A stretch of 64,000 nt of DNA from Geobacter sp. (GTDB lineage Bacteria; Desulfobacterota; Desulfuromonadia; Geobacterales; Pseudopelobacteraceae): contig PJFB01000002.1 of the NCBI GenBank assembly GCA_003574895.1, forward strand, positions 186,001 through 250,000. Direction: 5' to 3'. How positions within the stretch are numbered: position 1 is the stretch's first letter; every line of letters starts with the position of its first letter. The notes beneath the pieces were generated by a model that saw only the letters and a list, made by a program, of their open reading frames with translations, had not been told where the DNA came from and did not search any database. The translations under genes and the position numbers were made by a program. Positions 1-7,984 of the stretch are shown one piece after another.

Positions 1-137
1 CCCTTTAGGCCTTTAGGCCCTGTGGGTCCTGTGGGTCCTCTTATTCTTAAGAGTGGGGAAGAGGCAAAACCAGCACGAATCCCGATCAACGCATCCCTCC
101 CCTTTCCCAAAGGGGAGGACAGGAGGGGTTACGCCTT
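1..137. repeat. Dispersed repeat, copy 1
   Basis: The first 43 bases consist of two tandem CCTTTAGG units followed by two tandem CCTGTGGGT units, and recur identically at 1507-1549. The rest (about 44-137) recurs at roughly 80% identity at 1711-1806, including a perfect inverted repeat at 96-118 with CCTCCCC arms. The two copies bracket the radical SAM maturase gene. The element may start before the window. It has no open frame and is probably noncoding dispersed repeat DNA. Confidence 0.75.
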
Positions 138-156
138 TGGTCCTCGCCCCCCCCTC

Positions 157-1452
157 CTACTTCGGCCGTGATTCCAGATCCTGGCGGACGAGCCGTTCCA
201 GGGAGGCGTCGTAAAAGTCCCGCCGGCAGTCCACGCCGTCTATGGCGCCGGTAATCAGCTTGCGCAGAAAACGGCAGCCGCCGAAACAGAGCGGCAGGTA
301 GGCGCAGTCCAGGCATTCGTCGGTCTTCCAGACGTCAAGGTTGTGGGACTCGCGGAAGTCAGCAATCCCTTCGGCCAGGGAACCGACCCGCAGGTTTTCG
401 TCCCCCATGAAGGAGGGGCATTTGTAGATCCCGCCGTCGTAAGCCACCACCACATCGGAGTCGAACTCCACCATGCAGCCGGCCATCCTGATCCTGGGGG
501 TGTTGAAGCCGCGCTTGAGGACCTCTTCCCTCAGGTACAGGCCGGCCTCGCTCATCCATGGCTCGCTGCTGGACGCGCAGGCCGAGCTGAAATCGCCGCT
601 GACACTGCCGTCGGCCTTGGGGGTGATCGGGGAGAAGAAGGCGTATTTGAGTTTGTCCGGGGTGATGCCCTCGGCAATGAGCAGGTCGAGCAATTCGGGG
701 AAGCGGCGGTAATTGTGACGGGTGTAGTTGCCGCCGATGTCGAGCGGGACCAGATCGCAAACGGCCCGGGCATTGGCCAGGATGGTGGCGAAGCTCCCCC
801 GGCCGGAGACAAAGGGGCGCTGCTGGTCGTGGATATCTGGCGGCCCGTCCAGGGTGATTCTGACACCTTCAAGCCCCAGGGGCAACAGTTCCTCCACCAC
901 CCGACGGGTGAGCAGGGTGCCGTTGGAGATGATGGTGAAGCCGAACTTGACTCCCTTGGCCAAAGCCGCCTCCGCCAGTGGGGCGGCGATGTCCTTGAGC
1001 AACGGCAGGGCCATCAGCGCCTCGCCGCCGTAGAAGTCCACGACCACGTCCCGATCCTCGTCCATCTGCTCCAGCAGCTTATGCACCAGCAGCTTACCGG
1101 TGTCGGCACTCATCCTGTGATGCCCGCGGAAGGGGTCTTCGAAGCAGTAGGGGCAAGCAAGGTTGCACTCCAGGGTCAGAGTCACCAGGGCGCTGAAAGG
1201 ACGTTTTTCCCCATTGGCCGTATCAAAGATCGTCCGCATTTCTTCGCGTTCCGCCGCACGGTCAGGCACCAGTACCCCAAGGCGGGACAAGGTCTCCCGC
1301 TCCTTTTCGGTCAGTTCCTCTCCGCCGGCCCGGGCCCTGTCCCAGAGAGCTTCCGAGCATTCCAGTACCGCGCAGCGCCGGGTGGTGAACAGCAGCACCC
1401 GGCCGGGTTTGTCGGCACAGGGATAGACCTTTAGATAGTGTGATGTCTGCAT
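157..1452 (-). CDS. Radical SAM/SPASM peptide maturase (geopeptide-type)
   Basis: A 431-residue protein likely to modify the small peptide encoded just upstream on the same strand. An N-terminal region of about 85 residues resembles the peptide-recognition part of RiPP maturases. It is followed by a radical SAM core with the CxxxCxxC cluster motif at C96, C100 and C103, which binds a 4Fe-4S cluster and S-adenosylmethionine. The C-terminal 100 residues carry a Cys-rich SPASM domain, including a CxxC-x5-C-x3-C run, for auxiliary Fe-S clusters. An in-frame ATG lies 12 codons upstream, but the start at 1452 has an AAAGGA Shine-Dalgarno and begins with the conserved-looking segment. The gene follows the peptide gene by about 490 bases of repeat-rich DNA. 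The 'geopeptide maturase' family name is recalled, not searched; the radical SAM/SPASM assignment is firm. Confidence 0.85.
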   Translation of the reverse strand: MQTSHYLKVYPCADKPGRVLLFTTRRCAVLECSEALWDRARAGGEELTEKERETLSRLGVLVPDRAAEREEMRTIFDTANGEKRPFSALVTLTLECNLACPYCFEDPFRGHHRMSADTGKLLVHKLLEQMDEDRDVVVDFYGGEALMALPLLKDIAAPLAEAALAKGVKFGFTIISNGTLLTRRVVEELLPLGLEGVRITLDGPPDIHDQQRPFVSGRGSFATILANARAVCDLVPLDIGGNYTRHNYRRFPELLDLLIAEGITPDKLKYAFFSPITPKADGSVSGDFSSACASSSEPWMSEAGLYLREEVLKRGFNTPRIRMAGCMVEFDSDVVVAYDGGIYKCPSFMGDENLRVGSLAEGIADFRESHNLDVWKTDECLDCAYLPLCFGGCRFLRKLITGAIDGVDCRRDFYDASLERLVRQDLESRPK

Positions 1453-1506
1453 TAGGGGTTCCTTTCGGTGTTTAACGGTCACAGCCAAAGCTCATAATTC
1501 CCCCAG

Positions 1507-1806
1507 CCCTTTAGGCCTTTAGGCCCTGTGGGTCCTGTGGGTCCTCTTAGGGACTCGGAAATTGCCGATTAACCGTTTTTCTTATTGTAGGGGAGAAGCA
1601 AGTTTCATCTGCTTCGCCCGCCTTTGATCTCTGTGGCAAAAGGGCGAAGCAGGTAAAGCTCTTGCTTCGCCCCTACGTGGATAAACGATATATTAGCAGT
1701 TTTCATATCCATTATTCTAAGAGGGGGGAACGGCAAAAAACAGCACGGCTCTCGATCAGCGCGTCCCTCCCCTTTCCCAAAGGGCAGAACAGGAGCGGTT
1801 AAGAGA
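1507..1806. repeat. Dispersed repeat, copy 2, interrupted
   Basis: This is the second copy of the repeat at 1-137. Bases 1507-1549 match 1-43 exactly and 1711-1806 match about 44-137 imperfectly. The two halves are separated by about 160 bases (1550-1710) containing a long palindrome, so this copy appears to have been split by an insertion. The gap between the maturase and the peptide gene (1453-1939) holds this repeat and no other gene I can support. Confidence 0.7.
1587..1676. repeat. MITE/REP-like palindromic element (GTAGGGG...CCCCTAC)
   Basis: A 90-base near-palindrome begins GTAGGGG and ends CCCCTAC. The arms share GTAGGGG-x-GAAGCAAG at the outside and CTGCTTCGCCC nearer the centre, giving a long imperfect hairpin. 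It lies inside the region that interrupts repeat copy 2. A shorter element with the same termini sits between atpD and atpC (26138-26198). There is no coding capacity, so it is probably a small non-autonomous mobile or REP-like element. Confidence 0.65.
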
Positions 1807-1909
1807 TGGCACTGGCGCGATTTGGCAACCTGGTACCGCCAAATACCCGAATTTATAATGGGGAGACTTTACATCGAAGGGAGCAAACGGACAAGCTGAA
1901 ATGAAGAGT

Positions 1910-1929
1910 GGGGAGGGTTGCCCCTCCCC
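1910..1929 (-). promoter_or_regulatory. GC hairpin after the peptide gene (possible attenuator)
   Basis: A perfect 8-bp stem (GGGGAGGG/CCCTCCCC) with a 4-base loop lies 10 bases beyond the stop codon of the small peptide gene and before its maturase gene. On the minus strand it is not followed by a T-run, so it is not a classical terminator. By inference it could protect or attenuate the message so that the peptide is made in excess of the enzyme. Confidence 0.4.
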
Positions 1930-1939
1930 GTTTTGGCGG

Positions 1940-2038
1940 TTATCTGACGCTAGCCTGACTGGCAGTACAACAGGTCTGCACCACTCCCGGGCAGTTGCCT
2001 TCTTCCAGCACCAGCAGGTCATCATGAGCTTCACGCAT
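1940..2038 (-). CDS. Short Cys-containing RiPP precursor (geopeptide-like)
   Basis: A 32-residue peptide with an acidic N-terminal half (D6, D7, E12, E13) resembling a leader, and a core with C16, C23 and C24 followed by a Thr/Ser-rich tail (T22, T25, S27, S30). AGGGGG eight bases before the ATG is a good ribosome-binding site. The radical SAM/SPASM gene 490 bases downstream on the same strand is the likely modifying enzyme. A Cys-x6-CysCys core beside such an enzyme fits thioether or similar radical SAM crosslinking. No protease or exporter gene is adjacent on this strand. A longer upstream reading in this frame lacks a better start. It could be non-coding by chance, but start context and genomic position both argue for a real peptide. 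Confidence 0.65.
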   Translation of the reverse strand: MREAHDDLLVLEEGNCPGVVQTCCTASQASVR

Positions 2039-2064
2039 ACATTCATCCCCCTTTTTATCTAATT

Positions 2065-2084
2065 TTGTCCAAATTAATGGACAA
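2065..2084. promoter_or_regulatory. Inverted repeat in divergent promoter region
   Basis: TTGTCC-N8-GGACAA is a perfect 6-bp inverted repeat in the 87-base gap between the divergent peptide and TonB-receptor genes. On the minus strand the repeat's outer half can serve as a -35 (TTGTCC), with TAGATA 17 bases further on as a -10. It is therefore a candidate operator overlapping the peptide promoter. The regulator is not identifiable from sequence. Confidence 0.4.
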
Positions 2085-2125
2085 GTCGTCAACAAATCTG
2101 CTAATCTCCCTGCAGCAAACATACC

Positions 2126-3961
2126 ATGTCCAACAGAAACCTCTTAAATAGCCTGCGCGCGCTCCTGACGGTCCTGTTTCTGGTCCTCTTGCTCTCCCCT
2201 GCCCCTGCCCGGGCCGAGCAGGACACGGAAGATACCCTTGGCCTTTTCACGGCCTGGCAGGAGCAATCCTCCACCGCGTCCAGAGCCCCAAAACCGCTCT
2301 CCCAGACCGCCGAGAACGTCACGGCCATCACCCGCAAGGAGATCGAGGCCCTCAACGCCCACACCCTGGCCGATATCCTGATCACGGCCCCTGGCATTCA
2401 GGTAGACATGCGGGGCAGCCCCGGCAGTCTGGCCTTCACCAACATCCAGAGCTCCAAATACAACCACGTGCTGGTGCTGGTGGACGGGGTTCCGTTGAAC
2501 TCCCTGAACGACAACTTCTCTGATGTGGGGTCAGTGCCTGCCGACATCATCGAGCGGATCGAGATCGTCAAGGGCGCCGCCTCCTCCAGTTGGGGCCAGG
2601 CCCTGGGTGGGGTGATCAACGTCATCACCAAGTCTCCCGAGCAGGGGAGAACCGTCAGTGGCGCGGCCAGCGCCTCCATGGGCGAGCGGACCACCAGCGA
2701 CGACCGGCTGGAGTTGAGCGGCACCAGCAACGGCCTGGGCTACCTGCTCTCCGGCGGCTATCTGGGTTCCAACGGCGTTTTGCAGCACCGGCAGCTTCAC
2801 TCAGCCAACGGCTACGGCAAGCTGACCTATGACCTGGCTGATGCGGGACAAATCTTTGCCACCTTCCGCTACACCCGCGCCAGCCAGGGAGAACTATTTT
2901 TAGCCCCATTGGGCATTGACTTCCAGGAAGACGAGGACACCCGCAACCTGTACGCTACCCTGGGCTTCCGACGGAACCTGGGCAACGGGTTGGAATTGGA
3001 GTTGTTCGGCCGCCACGCCTACCGCAGAATCGGTATTTTCGGCAGCCAGGTTAGCGACGGCGCCCAGTTCCCACCTACGATTATCAAGGAGAACGCAAGC
3101 GGGGCCGACCTCAAGCTGATCTGGCGCAAAGAATACAACCTGCTGGTGATTGGCGGCGACTACGAACACGACGAACTAAAAAACTCCGATATCCAAGGCA
3201 ATTTTGACTACCTGAACCGGAAGGTGGACCGTTGGGGCATCTTCCTGAACGACACCCTCGCCACCGGTCCGGTGGCCATCACCCCCGGCGTCCGTTTCGA
3301 CCATACCAGGACCAACGGCGACCAGTTCAGTCCCTCCCTGGGTGCCACCTGGCAACTGGACGACAAGACCATTCTGCGTGCCTATACGGCCCAGGGTTAC
3401 AGCCTTCCTGAACTTGTTTACAATAAACCGACCGAAAAAATCTGGACCAGTCAAATAGGGATCGAGAGCCAAGTCATACCGTACCTCTGGCTGAAGGGAA
3501 CCATGTTCCGCAACGAAACATGGAATCTGCAGGGGATAGACACGGCAGGGTCACGCCACATTGCCCTGGGCAGCGAACTGGAAGCGCGCACCACCCCCAT
3601 ACTCAACACCTCGCTGGGTGCCGGCTGGACCTATACCGACACCTACCGAACCAGCGACGGCACCCCGGTGCTGGGCGCACCGCGCCATACCCTGCAATTG
3701 TCTGTACGTTACGACGACCAGACCTACCGGGGCATGCTGACCGGCCGCCAGATCTACTGGCATTCCGACCCGGCCTTCAACGGCCGCTACTATGGTCTTA
3801 TCTGGGACCTGCACCTGGGGGCCACCCTGCTGAAACGGGAAAACAGCTCACTGGAGCTGTTCTTCACCGGATACAACATTTTCAACGGACGCATGTACCA
3901 GGACGAGTTCACCCCAAGTACCGGGCGCTGGTTCGAAGGCGGAATGAAGGTGAGGTTCTGA
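2126..3961 (+). CDS. TonB-dependent outer membrane receptor
   Basis: A 611-residue protein with a cleavable signal peptide (about residues 1-30). A plug domain (about 60-170) contains the typical run from 'NVTAITRKEIEAL' to 'IEIVKGAASSSWG...GGVINVITK'. A beta-barrel follows, ending in the outer-membrane C-terminal signature ...MKVRF. Length and style fit the smaller BtuB/colicin-I-receptor-like group, so a cofactor or metal-chelate substrate is plausible; the ligand cannot be read from sequence. The stop overlaps the next start by one base (TGATG), so receptor, binding protein and kinase form one transcription unit. This coupling suggests a sensory rather than purely nutritional role. The gene is divergent from the modified-peptide locus. 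Confidence 0.9.
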   Translation: MSNRNLLNSLRALLTVLFLVLLLSPAPARAEQDTEDTLGLFTAWQEQSSTASRAPKPLSQTAENVTAITRKEIEALNAHTLADILITAPGIQVDMRGSPGSLAFTNIQSSKYNHVLVLVDGVPLNSLNDNFSDVGSVPADIIERIEIVKGAASSSWGQALGGVINVITKSPEQGRTVSGAASASMGERTTSDDRLELSGTSNGLGYLLSGGYLGSNGVLQHRQLHSANGYGKLTYDLADAGQIFATFRYTRASQGELFLAPLGIDFQEDEDTRNLYATLGFRRNLGNGLELELFGRHAYRRIGIFGSQVSDGAQFPPTIIKENASGADLKLIWRKEYNLLVIGGDYEHDELKNSDIQGNFDYLNRKVDRWGIFLNDTLATGPVAITPGVRFDHTRTNGDQFSPSLGATWQLDDKTILRAYTAQGYSLPELVYNKPTEKIWTSQIGIESQVIPYLWLKGTMFRNETWNLQGIDTAGSRHIALGSELEARTTPILNTSLGAGWTYTDTYRTSDGTPVLGAPRHTLQLSVRYDDQTYRGMLTGRQIYWHSDPAFNGRYYGLIWDLHLGATLLKRENSSLELFFTGYNIFNGRMYQDEFTPSTGRWFEGGMKVRF

Positions 3962-4845
3962 TGAGATACCTTGCCTCCCTCATACTCGCCCTGACCATGT
4001 TCTGCCCCTCTGTGGCCCTGGCCTATGACGTGCTGGTGGTGCAGAGCAAGCACGACCCGGCCTACGAAGAGGTGCTGCGTGGCTTCCGCGCCGCTTTCCG
4101 CCATACCGAGCGGGTGGTGGTGCTCTCCGACTACGCCGAGGTCGATGTCTACCGCATCGTGCGGGAGGAGCGGCCCGGTCTGGTGCTGGCCATCGGCGAC
4201 AACGCCCTGGCGGCCGCCAAGAAGGTCCGCCAGACCCCGATCATTGCCGTGATGTCCCTGAGCGTAACCAATCCGAGCGTCAACCAGCCCAACCTGACCG
4301 GCATCGGGATGTACATCCAGCCCGAGAGCTACATGGCCATCTTCCGGAAGCTGAAGGCGCGCCGCGTGGGAGTGATCTATAATCCGGCCCGGAGCGGCTG
4401 GTACCTGCGGCAGGCCCGGCAACCGGCCAAGCAGGCCGGTGTGGACCTGATCATGCGCGAGGTGCATGATCCCAAGGAGACGCTCTCCAAGCTCTCCGGC
4501 CTGGCCGGACAGGTGGACGCGCTCTGGATGCTGCCGGACACGATTGCCGTCACCCGGGAGACCGCCGAGGCCTACTTCAACTTTTCCCAGGAACAGCGGG
4601 TACCGGTTGTTTCCTTTGCCGGCGCCTACCTGGGCCTTGGTGCCGCGGCCGTGCTGGAGATCAAGCGGGTCGAACTGGGCAAACAGGCTGGCGATCTGGC
4701 CTTGTCGCTGCTCAAGGGCCAGGCCGGCACCGATGAAATCGACTATCCGGACAAGGTAGCCATCAAAACCAATCAAAGCGTGCTTAGAAATCTGGGCATC
4801 TCTTCTGGAATCTTCGAGATCAGCGTGAATCCGGCCAAGGATTGA
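3961..4845 (+). CDS. ABC-type periplasmic binding protein (ABC_sub_bind/TrpX-like)
   Basis: A 294-residue protein with a signal peptide (cleavage near residue 21, after ...SVALA). A two-lobed periplasmic binding fold follows, with 'GLVLAIGDNALAAAKKV...TPIIAVMSLSV' early and 'VDALWMLPDTIAVT' late, typical of the DUF534/ABC_sub_bind family. The ATG overlaps the receptor stop codon, so translation is coupled. A longer reading in the same frame exists but runs through the receptor gene and is rejected. No permease or ATPase gene accompanies it. The downstream partner is a membrane histidine kinase, so it may be the ligand-sensing component of that kinase rather than a transporter subunit. Confidence 0.85.
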   Translation: MRYLASLILALTMFCPSVALAYDVLVVQSKHDPAYEEVLRGFRAAFRHTERVVVLSDYAEVDVYRIVREERPGLVLAIGDNALAAAKKVRQTPIIAVMSLSVTNPSVNQPNLTGIGMYIQPESYMAIFRKLKARRVGVIYNPARSGWYLRQARQPAKQAGVDLIMREVHDPKETLSKLSGLAGQVDALWMLPDTIAVTRETAEAYFNFSQEQRVPVVSFAGAYLGLGAAAVLEIKRVELGKQAGDLALSLLKGQAGTDEIDYPDKVAIKTNQSVLRNLGISSGIFEISVNPAKD

Positions 4846-4847
4846 AC

Positions 4848-6434
4848 ATGGGGCTGCCGGCGAGCTTATCCTGGTTTTTCGCCAGCTTCCGCTTCCGGCT
4901 CTTTGCTATCTTCACCGTTGTAACCGCACTCGCCACAACCTTTTTCGTCTCTCTTTACGTCATTTCCGAGATCAGATCACAGCGCAACCAGGCAGCCGCC
5001 AACCTGCATATGCTGGCCGTTAACCTGGCCGAGCGCCTTCCCCTGCCCCTGTTCGCCGAGAACCGCGGGGCGCTTTTGCAACTGGCCCAGGATACCGCCG
5101 CGCTCTCGGGCCTCTATTCAGTTACCATCACCACCCGCAACGCCAAAACCCTGGTTACGCTGCGGCAGCCGGTTCTGGTGCCGCAAGCCGACCTCCTCTC
5201 CGCCACAGTGCCGGTCATCAGCCATCCCATGGTCACCTCGCCCGAAGAGGCCCTGACCGGAAAACACGACGCCGCCGGAATCCGGATCGGCACGGTGCAC
5301 CTGGAGACGGACACCCTGAAGCTGAAGCAGAACAGCCGGCGCCTGATCATGACCGCGGCCCTGATTTCGTTCGTCTATTGGATCGTGGTGTCGGTGCTCT
5401 GCTATCTGGCGCTCCGCAAGGTGACCAGCTCGTTCAACGCCCTGATGCAGGGATTGAGAATCATGCGGACCGGCGACTTCGAGGCCAGGATCGAGGTGGA
5501 GAGCGACGATGAGCCGGGAAGGGCCGCGTGCGCCGTGAACGAGCTGGGAGCGTCGCTGCTGGAGCGCGAGGCGGAAAACCGCCGCCTGAACGAGGAACTG
5601 GTGCGCGCCATGCGGCTTGAGGTGCAGGAGGAGAAGAAACAGCTGATGGCCAAGCTGATCGAAACCAACCGCATGACTTCGCTGGGTTTGCTGGCATCGA
5701 GCATGGCCCACGAGATCAACAATCCCAACGCCTCCATCCGCCTGGCCGGCCAGTACCTGACCAGGGCCTGGAAGGATGCGCTGCCGCTATTGGTGAAAGC
5801 GGCCGACGATGAAGGCGATTTCGTGCTGGGGGGATTGCCGTTCAGCGTCGCGCGCAACAACATCCAGGAGTGCGGCGCCACCATAGACCGCAACACCGAA
5901 CGGATCGCCCAGGTGGTTCAGGATCTGCGCTCCTACAGCCTGGGGGAACGCAACATGTTGCACCCCGGCGTAAACATCAACCAGGTCGTGAAAGCGGCCC
6001 TGACCATTGTCCGTTCCCACAGCAAGCGTACCGACATAACCATTGTCGCCGACATGAACGACGACGTCCCCATGATCACCGGCAGCCTGCACCAGTTGGA
6101 ACAGGTGGTTGTCAACCTGTTGATGAACGCGCTCCAGGCCATGCCCGCCGGCAAGGGCATGATCGCCGTCAGGACCTCGTACAACCAGGAGAGCAATGAA
6201 GTGATAATCGAAGTGTGTGACGAGGGCGAGGGGATCCCGCCCGAAACGCGCGAACGGCTGCTGGAGCCGTTCTTTTCCACCCGCATCGATAAAGGCGGCA
6301 GTGGCCTGGGCCTGTTTGTCGCCAACTTCATCGTCACCGCCCACAACGGGCGCATGAAATTCGACTCCGTGCCGGGCAACGGCACAACCGTCACCATTCA
6401 CCTGCCCACGACCCAACCCGCCAAAACCGCATGA
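4848..6434 (+). CDS. Membrane sensor histidine kinase
   Basis: A 528-residue kinase. One transmembrane helix lies near residues 17-40 and a second near 166-188, enclosing a periplasmic sensor region of about 125 residues. HAMP and coiled-coil segments follow (about 188-270). The dimerisation domain carries phospho-acceptor H288 in AHEINNPNAS, an H-E-x-N-N-P signature typical of kinases that pair with NtrC-class regulators. The ATPase domain has the N box (NLLMNALQAM), G1 (DEGEGIP) and G2 (GGSGLGL). The chosen ATG is preceded by AAGGA; a TTG two codons earlier overlaps the previous stop. The NtrC-class regulator encoded convergently downstream is its obvious partner. Confidence 0.92.
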   Translation: MGLPASLSWFFASFRFRLFAIFTVVTALATTFFVSLYVISEIRSQRNQAAANLHMLAVNLAERLPLPLFAENRGALLQLAQDTAALSGLYSVTITTRNAKTLVTLRQPVLVPQADLLSATVPVISHPMVTSPEEALTGKHDAAGIRIGTVHLETDTLKLKQNSRRLIMTAALISFVYWIVVSVLCYLALRKVTSSFNALMQGLRIMRTGDFEARIEVESDDEPGRAACAVNELGASLLEREAENRRLNEELVRAMRLEVQEEKKQLMAKLIETNRMTSLGLLASSMAHEINNPNASIRLAGQYLTRAWKDALPLLVKAADDEGDFVLGGLPFSVARNNIQECGATIDRNTERIAQVVQDLRSYSLGERNMLHPGVNINQVVKAALTIVRSHSKRTDITIVADMNDDVPMITGSLHQLEQVVVNLLMNALQAMPAGKGMIAVRTSYNQESNEVIIEVCDEGEGIPPETRERLLEPFFSTRIDKGGSGLGLFVANFIVTAHNGRMKFDSVPGNGTTVTIHLPTTQPAKTA

Positions 6435-6461
6435 AAAAGCCCGCAAGGGGCGCTTGCGGGC
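6434..6461 (-). terminator. Rho-independent terminator of the response regulator gene
   Basis: A 9-bp stem (GCCCGCAAG/CTTGCGGGC) with a 5-base loop. On the minus strand it is followed by five T (A-run at 6434-6438 on the plus strand). It sits between the two convergent genes and terminates the minus-strand one. The plus-strand side lacks a T-run. Confidence 0.8.
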
Positions 6462-6498
6462 AAGGTAGGACCAAATCACTTTTCCGACTCACACAATA

Positions 6499-7947
6499 TC
6501 ACGCACCGGCTAGCGGTTCCGTACCGGTGAGGCCCATCTGGACCAGTTTCTTATTGAGCGTGGGGCGGGAGATGCCCAGGAGTTCGGCAGTCAGCGACTT
6601 GTTGCCGCTGGTCATGCGGAGGGCTTCTTCGACCAGCATCTTTTCCACGGTGGTTATGGTCGGAAAGGTATTGTAGCTCATCTGCATCTTGAAATGACGG
6701 TCCCTGACGATGCGCAGATTCCAACTGCTAGAGTCGTCGGACTGCCCCAGCCCCATGAAATCGTCGAGCACCAGTGCCGTGCCCTTGTTCGAGGTGACCG
6801 CGTGATGCATCAGGTTCATCAGCTCTCGCACATTGCCCGGATAGTCGTAACCTTCAAGGATGTTGCGGGCATCCTTGGTGATGGCGGGCACCGGTCGGCC
6901 GAAGTCCCTGGAGGTCTTCTGGATGAAGTGTTCGATCAGCAGGGGGATGTCGTCGCGCCGCTCCCGGAGAGGCGGTATCTGGATGTGGTGGCAGGCCAGG
7001 CGATGGTAGAGGTCACTGCGAAAACGCCCCTGGCCGAGCAGGATGTCGAAATCGCGGTTCGAGGCGGCAATGATGCGGGCGTCGCTCTTGATGAGCGCGT
7101 CCGACCCGATCCGGTAGTACTCCCGCTCCTGCAGAAGTCTGAGCAATTTGACCTGTGACTCGCTCCCCATGTCCCCGATTTCATCCAGGAAGATCGTGCC
7201 CCCCTGGGCCTTGGCGATCAATCCTTCGCGAAATTCGTGGGCGCCGGTGAACGCGCCTTTCTTGTGCCCGAACAGTGTGTCGTCCAGCATCATGTCGTCC
7301 AGGCCGGCAACGTTCAGCGGCACGAACTCGCCTTTCAAACCGCTGGCCCGGTGGATGGCGCGTGCGAACAGTTCCTTTCCGACCCCGGTTTCGCCGGTGA
7401 TCAGGACCGGGTTGTAAGAGCCGGCCATGCTCTCGATGATCTTGAAAAGGGCCTGCATGCGCGGGTTGTTGGTCAGGATTTCGGCGAACAGCTCGGGACG
7501 GTGCAGTGAATCGCCCATCAGGTATTCCTTGAGACGGCGGTTCTGGTTGGCAAGTTCGTTGATCTTGTAGGCCTTGCCGAGGCTCGAAAGCAGCCGGTCC
7601 ACATCGATCGGCTTGGTTATGTAATCAAATGCCCCCTGCTTGATGCACCCCACCACGGTTTGCAGGTCGCTGACAGCGGTCATGATGATCACCGGGATAT
7701 GGGGGTAGCGCTGGACAATGACCGGCAGCAATTCGGCACCGGTAATATCCGGCATGATCCAGTCCATCAGCAGTACGCCTATCCCGCCCTGTTCCAGCTT
7801 ATCCAGGAGTTCCATGCTGGAGTTCAGTGTCTCGACATCCCGGATGTCGTTGGAAATCAGCGTCAGATGCACTTCCTTCAGAAAATCGACGTCGTCATCC
7901 ACCACCAGTATTTTGTTTTCGTGCACGATGCCTGTTTCCAAATCCAT
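6499..7947 (-). CDS. Sigma54-dependent response regulator (NtrC family)
   Basis: A 482-residue activator. The receiver domain (about 10-125) has acidic residues 17-19, phospho-acceptor D62 and the conserved Lys in TKPID. The AAA+ domain has Walker A GETGVGK near 185-191, the sigma54-contact loop GAFTGA at 231-236, and Walker B TIFLDE. A Fis-type helix-turn-helix is at the C-terminus (SLTAELLGISRPTLNKKL). The ATG at 7947 follows a strong GGAGGTGGGGG; an in-frame ATG 18 codons upstream is unlikely. It is convergent with the membrane kinase and is probably its target, activating a sigma54 promoter that I could not locate. Only about 40 bases separate this gene from an upstream terminator hairpin, leaving little room for its own promoter. 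Confidence 0.93.
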   Translation of the reverse strand: MDLETGIVHENKILVVDDDVDFLKEVHLTLISNDIRDVETLNSSMELLDKLEQGGIGVLLMDWIMPDITGAELLPVIVQRYPHIPVIIMTAVSDLQTVVGCIKQGAFDYITKPIDVDRLLSSLGKAYKINELANQNRRLKEYLMGDSLHRPELFAEILTNNPRMQALFKIIESMAGSYNPVLITGETGVGKELFARAIHRASGLKGEFVPLNVAGLDDMMLDDTLFGHKKGAFTGAHEFREGLIAKAQGGTIFLDEIGDMGSESQVKLLRLLQEREYYRIGSDALIKSDARIIAASNRDFDILLGQGRFRSDLYHRLACHHIQIPPLRERRDDIPLLIEHFIQKTSRDFGRPVPAITKDARNILEGYDYPGNVRELMNLMHHAVTSNKGTALVLDDFMGLGQSDDSSSWNLRIVRDRHFKMQMSYNTFPTITTVEKMLVEEALRMTSGNKSLTAELLGISRPTLNKKLVQMGLTGTEPLAGA

Positions 7948-7984
7948 GAAACCCCCACCTCCGCTGTTCCGTGCCGCCTTTGGC

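Noticed and set aside
1-43. Possible CRISPR or satellite array
   Set aside because: Only two-unit tandem repeats of 8 and 9 bases, without spacers.
343-1434. 363-codon open frame on the plus strand opposite the maturase gene
   Set aside because: It is an antisense shadow of a clear radical SAM gene, with no recognisable domain.
1906-1930. Classical Rho-independent terminator after the peptide gene
   Set aside because: The hairpin is sound but no T-run follows it on the minus strand, so it is listed only as a possible attenuator.
3520-3960. N-terminal extension of the periplasmic binding protein
   Set aside because: It lies in another frame of the TonB receptor gene; the signal peptide begins at 3961.
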